Below, in pieces: positions 58,003 through 64,000 of a DNA stretch of 64,000 nucleotides. Below the pieces are notes generated by a model. It was not told the origin of the DNA. It searched no databases and worked only from the letters and a program-made list of their open reading frames with translations. The position numbers and the translations under genes were made by a program. Each line of letters starts with the position of its first letter. The stretch's first letter is position 1. Origin of the DNA: Polynucleobacter sp. AP-Capit-er-40B-B4 (GTDB lineage: Bacteria > Pseudomonadota > Gammaproteobacteria > Burkholderiales > Burkholderiaceae); the NCBI RefSeq assembly GCF_018882245.1, contig NZ_JACVOV010000004.1:1-64000 (forward strand), given 5' to 3'.

Positions 58003-58785
58003 CTAGGGTCTTACTCCTGGAGACTCCAGAGGTAAGCCTCTAGCACGCCACATCAGAAATAACTCTAGCTGCGCCATCTCTAGCGAACCATATTCAAACT
58101 GTTGTGCCCTGACACCACTCATGCAGTTACGAAGTCGACGTTGCACAGAACCCAAGGTTTGCCATTCCAAACGGTAAATTGGGTAAGCATTAGGGTGCCC
58201 CTGCGGAATGAGACTTCCACCGAGCTTCAGACCCGCCCTATCCTCATGGCATTGGGCACAAGATAAATTAAGTTGCCCCATCCTCTCATTAAATGTCTGG
58301 CGACCCTTCTTTAAAAAAGGTGCATTTGCTGAAGTCTCGCTGATAGAGATGGGCATACCTTTTGATTGAAAAGCGACAAAGGCCGTCAGCGCAAGAAGAT
58401 CTTTACTCTCATAAGCCAATGCGGATGTTCCCTGAGCTCCAACGCGACATTGATTAATTTGCCCTTCCAGGGTTTGCAATTGACCTTTAATCACCTTTGG
58501 AAACTGAGTCGCAACACCACGCATGGATTTCTTTGCATCGCCATGACAAGAGCTGCAGGACTTATTTTGTGAGCCCATTTTTTGTTGCCATAAAGTCTCG
58601 CCGTCACCCACCCAAAACATCGCAGGATTTAATAAGGGGTCATCCTGCATAGCCTTATTTTCTGCAGACATCAACTCATAGCTAGATTGTTGCTTTAATG
58701 GAGGATCTTTAGGAGCGCCTTGTACAGGCGAGCTGCCCAGTGTGAAAAAGATACCGCTAAGAAATAGAGAAAGAGCTAAGTTCAC
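58003..58785 (-). CDS. soxA: SoxA, dihaem c-type cytochrome
   Basis: 260 aa; two CxxCH motifs (CSSCHG, CAQCHE) and RNCMSGVRAQQFEYGSLEMAQLELFLMWRARGLPLESPGVRP. Confidence 0.92.
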   Translation of the reverse strand: MNLALSLFLSGIFFTLGSSPVQGAPKDPPLKQQSSYELMSAENKAMQDDPLLNPAMFWVGDGETLWQQKMGSQNKSCSSCHGDAKKSMRGVATQFPKVIKGQLQTLEGQINQCRVGAQGTSALAYESKDLLALTAFVAFQSKGMPISISETSANAPFLKKGRQTFNERMGQLNLSCAQCHEDRAGLKLGGSLIPQGHPNAYPIYRLEWQTLGSVQRRLRNCMSGVRAQQFEYGSLEMAQLELFLMWRARGLPLESPGVRP

Positions 58786-59111
58786 GAAACTGTAATGCGC
58801 GCTTGATTGACTGCCTCATAACCACCGTCCCCTACCCATCTAAATTCAAGGGTTCCAGATTCCACCGCAACTGTAGTAAAGATGATTAATGGGTTCGCGC
58901 CAATGCCAGAATAAAAATCTGCTTTGAACACCTCTACATTGTTATAGGTGCAAGTAAAGGTACGAATAATGTCACGAGGAATCTGCTTACCGCCTTCGGT
59001 ATAACGAAAACCCGACTCCATATCGTGCTGCGCAATCGCGCGAATCTCAATAATGGAATCCTTCTTTGTCGTTGCCGGCATGGTAATAGATGTGCGGGAG
59101 GTTTTACTCAT
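58782..59111 (-). CDS. soxZ: SoxZ
   Basis: MSKTSRTSITMPATTKKDSIIEIRAIAQHDMESGFRYTEGGKQIPRDIIRTFTCTYNNVEVFKADFYSGIGANPLIIFTTVAVESGTLEFRWVGDGG; ATGA overlap with the soxY stop. Confidence 0.92.
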   Translation of the reverse strand: MSKTSRTSITMPATTKKDSIIEIRAIAQHDMESGFRYTEGGKQIPRDIIRTFTCTYNNVEVFKADFYSGIGANPLIIFTTVAVESGTLEFRWVGDGGYEAVNQARITVS

Positions 59112-59608
59112 ACCATCTCCGTACATGCAGAAAGAGTGACCAGGGTTTCAGCTGAGCCTCGCCAAAAACTACCGTTACTCATCTCTGCAATTGCCCAGAC
59201 TCTTTGACTGTCGGCTAAACGCACGCGAGTGGTTACGTTTGCGGTACCTGAACGCGGGGTTAAGTAAACGGTAAAGATGTTGGGCGAAGGATTGGCTTCT
59301 GCTATGACATGAATTGTCTTCACGTAATCGTTAGCCGTCATTGGGCTATCCACGTTTACCTTTAAAACCACTAAATTTCCGTTTTCCACCAATGGAGGGA
59401 TCGTCAAAGTCACCTTGCCATCATTAATGGCAGCTCCGCCAGTGATTTTTTTAATCGCCTCATCTACATCCTCTTTTTTTGCAAAGGCTTTAAGAGGAAT
59501 TAAGCAAGTACCCAGGGCCAATAGTCCAAGTCCTTGAACTTGCTTTAACCAGTGTCGCCGATGATGGTGAATGGTTTTATTCATCTTCATTTGAAATGTC
59601 TCATTCAT
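59108..59608 (-). CDS. soxY: SoxY-like carrier protein, atypical C-terminus
   Basis: 166 aa; Tat-like signal (HRRHWLKQVQGLGLLALGTCLIPLKAFA); SoxY core AITPSEY-like region; C-terminus ...TLVTLSACTEMV* instead of GGCGG. Confidence 0.85.
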   Translation of the reverse strand: MNETFQMKMNKTIHHHRRHWLKQVQGLGLLALGTCLIPLKAFAKKEDVDEAIKKITGGAAINDGKVTLTIPPLVENGNLVVLKVNVDSPMTANDYVKTIHVIAEANPSPNIFTVYLTPRSGTANVTTRVRLADSQRVWAIAEMSNGSFWRGSAETLVTLSACTEMV

Positions 59609-60044
59609 TATTTAATGTCACTAAAAACGCAATGACGTCTTCTATCTCTTGACCGCTCAATATGGTTTGCCCAGCAAATTTAGTGGCTACCCGGTTGAGA
59701 TTGCTGGTTTGGTAATAAGACGGCATGATGGTTTGAGGATTAAAGTGTGCTGCATTCACAATACGCGCCCGCAGTTGTGGTGCATTCAAACGCGCTACGC
59801 TTGCTTTGAGTTCTGGAGCCAAGTTACCCTGAAAGCGCTCTTCCGGAAAGGGCCCGCTGTGACACAACAAACACAACCCAGTTTGACGACTTGTCACAAT
59901 AGCTCGACCACGTACTGGATCACCGGACTCAACAGAAAGGGATTCGATAATCGAATCCCCTTTAATCACTTGAGCGTTTGCAACTTGGAGATTGAGGATG
60001 CCTAGCAATACTAACGCTAGCGCGACCCTCTTTCTCATGGACAC
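59601..60044 (-). CDS. soxX: SoxX monohaem cytochrome c
   Basis: 147 aa; signal peptide; GDPVRGRAIVTSRQTGLCLLCHSGPFPEERFQGNLAPELKASVARL...TIMPSYYQTSNLNRVA. Confidence 0.92.
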   Translation of the reverse strand: MSMRKRVALALVLLGILNLQVANAQVIKGDSIIESLSVESGDPVRGRAIVTSRQTGLCLLCHSGPFPEERFQGNLAPELKASVARLNAPQLRARIVNAAHFNPQTIMPSYYQTSNLNRVATKFAGQTILSGQEIEDVIAFLVTLNNE

Positions 60045-60063
60045 AATTTCAATAAGCCAACTC

Positions 60064-62280
60064 TTAAACCAGCTTAATACCGCTGTTTTTCAGAGGGACC
60101 GTGCGCAGGCGTTTGCCAGTTGCACGATAAATGGCATTCAGCACTGCTGGTGCAGCAACCGCAATCGTTGGCTCCCCTACTCCACCCCAGTCCTTACCGC
60201 CACCTTGAATGATGATGGTTTCAACTTTAGGCATTTGAGAGAGGCGGATTGAGTTGAAGGTGTCGAAGTTCTTCTGAACAACGGCGCCTTTTTCAATCGT
60301 GATCTCTTCTTCAAATAATGCAGACAAGCCATACACGAATGAACCAGATACCTGGCGAGCCACTTGCGCAGGATTGACAACGTAACCTGGGTCAGTCGCA
60401 GCAACGATACGATGAATCTTCACTTCGTTGCCGTTGGTCACCGAAAGTTCACAGGCAGCAGCTACATAACTACCAAATGAGCGCATTTGAGCAACACCAC
60501 GGAATACACCTGGTTTAGCTGGAGTGTTCCAACCAATGCCATCAGCTACAGCATTGAGCACCGCTACCGCACGTGGGAACTTTTCCATGTGCTTACGACG
60601 GAACTCGACCGCATCAACGCCAGTAGCCTCAGCCATTTCATCCATGAAGGTTTCGATAAAGATCGCATTTTGGTTCACGTTCACGCCGCGCCAGAATCCT
60701 GGTGGCACGGTTGTATTACGCATCGCATAATCAATATTGAGATTGGGGAAGCTGTAGGTAATTCCATGTTCACCAGTCGGATCTACACCTTGGAATGCCA
60801 AAGGATCTTTACCTTTATTTGCTGCCACAACAGCTGGACGTACAGCAGCCAAAATAGATTGACCAGATAAACGCATATTGACTGCTGTTACGTTCTTCTT
60901 GTCATCGATTGCAGCAGACATCTTGCACATCATTACCGGGTGGTAACGACCTTGCGTCATGTCTTCTTCGCGAGTCCAAATTAACTTGATCGGCGTGCCT
61001 GGCATTTGCTTAGCAATATTCACCGCTTGTGTTGTGTAATCCTGGAAAGCACCGCGGCGACCAAAGCCACCACCCAAGTTCACTTTGTACACATTACATT
61101 TATCAGCTGGCAAACCAGAGGCGGCGATAACAGCAGCCAATGAAGCCTCACCGTCTTGTGTTGGCACCCAAGCCTCGCATGAGTCTGCAGTCCACTTCGC
61201 AGTAGCGGTTTGTGGCTCTAGCGTTGCATGATTTAAGAATGGATAAAAGTAGGTCGCTTCCAATGTCTTGGCTGCGCTGGACATGGCTGCTTTAACATCG
61301 CCGTTTGTGTTGTGGGGGAAAGCATCGTCCGCCTTAAGACCCTCTTCCAACATCTTCTTGATGCCGGCACTAGAAAGATCGCCGTTTGAACCGTTATCCC
61401 AAACAATATTGACTTGGTCTAAAGCGGTTTTAGCCTGCCAGAAAGTGTCAGCAACAACTGCTACCGCGGAGTCGCCAACCTGTACGACTTTCTTGACGCC
61501 CTTCATGCTTTGGGCTTTAGCTGCATCGTAGCTCTTTACTTTGCCGCCGAATACTGGTGATTCCTTGATGTTAGCTACCAACATGCCTGGCATCTTTAAA
61601 TCGATTGCATACACCTGTTTGCCAGTAACTTTGTCAGATACGCCGTCAATACGATTTACAGACTTACCAATGAGATTCCACTCCTTTGGATCCTTGAGTG
61701 GTACATCTTTAGGCACCTCTAACTGGGATGCGGCAACAGATACTTTGCCGAAAGTCGTTTTCTTGCCAGAAGGTGTGTGCGTGATGACGCTGTCTTTTGC
61801 AACACACTCTCCAGCAGGAACATTCCATTGATTAGCAGCAGCTTGAATCAACATCATGCGAGCTACAGCACCGCCTTTGCGAACATATTGTTCGGAAGTA
61901 CGAATACCGCGGCTACCACCTGTTGAATAACTTCCCCAGACTTTATTGCGCTTTAAATTCTCGCCCGGAGATGGGTAGTCATAAGAAACCTTTTTCCAGT
62001 CGCACTGCAACTCTTCTGCAACCATCTGTGCTAAACCAGTAATAGTGCCTTGACCCATTTCAGAACGAACAATGCGCACAACTACATCATCGTTTGGCTT
62101 CACCACTACCCACACACCAATTTCTGGTGTGGCTAATGGAGTCATTGCTGTTGTGCCGGTACCCATTGCAGCATGAGCAGTAGACATGAAAGAGAGATCA
62201 AAACCAATTGCTAGACCAGTGGCAATTGCACTGGAACCAATAACGAAGTGGCGGCGGGAAGTATTTGTATTTGTAGTCAT
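60064..62280 (-). CDS. Molybdopterin-binding aldehyde/isoquinoline oxidoreductase-type beta subunit (xanthine dehydrogenase family), Tat substrate
   Basis: Start MTTNTNTSRRHFVIGSSAIATGLAIGFDLSFMSTAHA at 62280 (ORF opens at 62346); EMGQGTITGLAQMVAEEL; VNLGGGFGRRGAFQDY; WGGVGEPTIAVAAPAVLNAI. Confidence 0.93.
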   Translation of the reverse strand: MTTNTNTSRRHFVIGSSAIATGLAIGFDLSFMSTAHAAMGTGTTAMTPLATPEIGVWVVVKPNDDVVVRIVRSEMGQGTITGLAQMVAEELQCDWKKVSYDYPSPGENLKRNKVWGSYSTGGSRGIRTSEQYVRKGGAVARMMLIQAAANQWNVPAGECVAKDSVITHTPSGKKTTFGKVSVAASQLEVPKDVPLKDPKEWNLIGKSVNRIDGVSDKVTGKQVYAIDLKMPGMLVANIKESPVFGGKVKSYDAAKAQSMKGVKKVVQVGDSAVAVVADTFWQAKTALDQVNIVWDNGSNGDLSSAGIKKMLEEGLKADDAFPHNTNGDVKAAMSSAAKTLEATYFYPFLNHATLEPQTATAKWTADSCEAWVPTQDGEASLAAVIAASGLPADKCNVYKVNLGGGFGRRGAFQDYTTQAVNIAKQMPGTPIKLIWTREEDMTQGRYHPVMMCKMSAAIDDKKNVTAVNMRLSGQSILAAVRPAVVAANKGKDPLAFQGVDPTGEHGITYSFPNLNIDYAMRNTTVPPGFWRGVNVNQNAIFIETFMDEMAEATGVDAVEFRRKHMEKFPRAVAVLNAVADGIGWNTPAKPGVFRGVAQMRSFGSYVAAACELSVTNGNEVKIHRIVAATDPGYVVNPAQVARQVSGSFVYGLSALFEEEITIEKGAVVQKNFDTFNSIRLSQMPKVETIIIQGGGKDWGGVGEPTIAVAAPAVLNAIYRATGKRLRTVPLKNSGIKLV

Positions 62281-62291
62281 GTAATTTCCCC

Positions 62292-62741
62292 TTAAGCCTT
62301 GCTTACAGCATGAATAGCTGCACGTACTTCTTGGAAAGTACCGCAACGGCAGATATTAGTAATGGCCGCATCGATTTGCGCATCTGTAGGCTTTGGTGTA
62401 TTCCGCAACAAAGCCGTAGTTGCCATCACCATGCCAGATTGGCAGTAACCACACTGAGGAACTTGGTTATCAACCCAAGCTTTTTGCACTTTAGATAATT
62501 GACCATTCTTTTCTAAACTTTCAATGGTCTCAATTCTTTTACCTTCTGCAGCAGAAACAGGAATTGCGCAACTACGTAGAGCCTGACCTTCGAATAGAAC
62601 TGTACAAGCGCCACATGCACCAATGCCACAACCATATTTAGTTCCAGTTAATCCAATTTGTTCGCGGATTACCCAAAGCAAAGGGGTCTCTGGATCTACA
62701 TCCAGCTTGTACTTTTTGCCATTCACATTTAGTTCGGCCAT
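62292..62741 (-). CDS. (2Fe-2S)-binding small subunit of the Mo hydroxylase
   Basis: 149 aa; TGTKYGCGIGACGACTVLFEG...CGYCQSGMVMATTALL...ITNICRCGTFQEVRAAI. Confidence 0.95.
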   Translation of the reverse strand: MAELNVNGKKYKLDVDPETPLLWVIREQIGLTGTKYGCGIGACGACTVLFEGQALRSCAIPVSAAEGKRIETIESLEKNGQLSKVQKAWVDNQVPQCGYCQSGMVMATTALLRNTPKPTDAQIDAAITNICRCGTFQEVRAAIHAVSKA

Positions 62742-62871
62742 GCGTGCTCTCCTGTTAAGTCTTTTATCGTTCTTAGGGCATTAAAAATACCCCTGCTTTT
62801 AGTACGTTCATCTTAACCAAGAATTAATTTATTGCTTTGCAACATAAATTATTGAGCAGTAAGATCAAGGC

Positions 62872-63219
62872 ATGATTTCTGGTCTTGTACAAATCCTTCT
62901 CTTTCAAAGTCTTGGCGAGCTTGCCTCTAAGTTTCTACTACCGACGCTACCTGGACCGGTTATCGGGCTAGTACTTCTAGTTCTATGGCTGGTTTTACGC
63001 AAAGGCATCAATTCCGATCTGGCAATGGTTGCCGACGGTTTCAGCCAATACCTTGGCCTACTCTTTGTTCCTGCGGCTGTTGGCGTCGTGTTATTTCTGC
63101 CTCAATTACAAGCCAATGCACTAGCCATTATTAGCGCCCTGATTGGCAGCGTCATACTCACCATCGCCTCTAGTGCTCTCGTCGCACGCCTACTGAGCAA
63201 GAAAGAATCTCATGAGTGA
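62872..63219 (+). CDS. CidA/LrgA family protein
   Basis: 115 aa; four TM segments; FLLPTLPGPVIGLVLLVLWLVLRKG. Confidence 0.88.
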   Translation: MISGLVQILLFQSLGELASKFLLPTLPGPVIGLVLLVLWLVLRKGINSDLAMVADGFSQYLGLLFVPAAVGVVLFLPQLQANALAIISALIGSVILTIASSALVARLLSKKESHE

Positions 63220-63940
63220 AAAGCACTCCATAGTCGAGATATGGGTCTACTTATCCGGTAGCCCCCTCTTTGCCCTATTTATTACCCTAGCTGCTTATCA
63301 AATCGGCTTAGCCATTTACAAGGCAACGCACCAGAATCCGCTAGCTAATCCTGTAGCGATTGCCATTCTGATTGTGGCGAGCATGATTCAGTTTATTGAA
63401 ATGCCCTACTCAACCTATTTTGAGGGCGCCCAATTTATTCACTTCTTATTAGGCTCGGCGACAGTTTCTTTGGCAATCCCGATCTATCGCGGCTTGAGTA
63501 GCCTGAAGGGTCGCTCGGTTCCTTTAATTGCCTCACTTTGTACTGGCGGCTTAGTGTCGATTATTAGCGCAGTAGGTATTGCCACTCTTTTTGGCGCGGA
63601 CTCCAGCATTACCGGGGCCATGTATCCCAAATCAGTCACCGCTCCAATTGCCATGGGTATAGCCGAGCGTATCGGCGTCTCGCCTACTCTCACCGCAATC
63701 TTTGCCGTCAGCACCGGAATACTAGGTGCCATCTTGGCACCTTTTGCTCTAAATGCATTGGGAATGAAAGCATGGTGGCAAAGAGGCTTCGCTATTGGAA
63801 TTGGAGCGCACGGCATTGGCACCTCACGCGCCTTTAGTATTCATCCTGAAGCGGGAACCTATGCCAGCCTAGCGATGGGAATGAACGGCGTAGTGAGCGC
63901 CGTTGCTATCCCTGTGATTTATCACTTATTTAATAAGTGA
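63212..63940 (+). CDS. LrgB/CidB family protein
   Basis: 242 aa; MYPKSVTAPIAMGIAERIGVSPTLTAIFAVSTGILGAI; GIGAHGIGTSRAF. Confidence 0.92.
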   Translation: MSEKHSIVEIWVYLSGSPLFALFITLAAYQIGLAIYKATHQNPLANPVAIAILIVASMIQFIEMPYSTYFEGAQFIHFLLGSATVSLAIPIYRGLSSLKGRSVPLIASLCTGGLVSIISAVGIATLFGADSSITGAMYPKSVTAPIAMGIAERIGVSPTLTAIFAVSTGILGAILAPFALNALGMKAWWQRGFAIGIGAHGIGTSRAFSIHPEAGTYASLAMGMNGVVSAVAIPVIYHLFNK

Positions 63941-63961
63941 TGGTTTGCTTATTCTGATTAC

Positions 63962-64000
63962 TTAATCTGCATAGCGACATCAATCGCTTCGCCTAGAACG
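63962..64000 (-). CDS. C-terminal fragment of a minus-strand CDS running off the right edge
   Basis: Minus strand ends ...VLGEAIDVAMQIK-TAA; too short to identify. Confidence 0.35.

Overview
The window looks like a low-GC freshwater betaproteobacterium, probably Polynucleobacter-like; this is inferred from gene content and no search was run. The left ~31 kb is an exoprotein/adhesin locus, all on the minus strand. It reads: sensor kinase -> TpsB-type transporter 2 -> TpsB-type transporter 1 -> giant 3455-aa haemagglutinin-like TpsA exoprotein with MBG/YDG-type repeats -> TolC-like OMP -> HlyD-like adaptor -> a second giant adhesin. The second adhesin has >=4088 codons, starts at 12264 and runs off the left edge. 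It is open throughout and is missing from the ORF track. It has an N-terminal LEPRMLFDGAA motif, a DUF4347-like domain, about 20 Calx-beta-like modules and two embedded RCC1-like beta-propeller cassettes. The right half is mostly housekeeping: nadA/nadC/nadB, two type II TA modules plus a truncated antitoxin, a TAXI protein, NAD-dependent formate dehydrogenase, a DUF748/AsmA-like protein, tRNA-Ser(GGA), acs, class I fumarase, murI, tonB-exbB-exbD, tRNA-Leu(TAA), a penicillin acylase-family protein, purU and lrgA/lrgB-like genes. It also holds a tightly packed six-gene operon joining a Tat-type molybdenum hydroxylase (2Fe-2S + Mo subunits) to soxXYZA; its SoxY lacks the canonical GGCGG carrier tail. 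The best candidates for new biology are the RCC1-bearing DUF4347 adhesin with its TolC/HlyD partners, and the Mo-hydroxylase/SoxXYZA operon.
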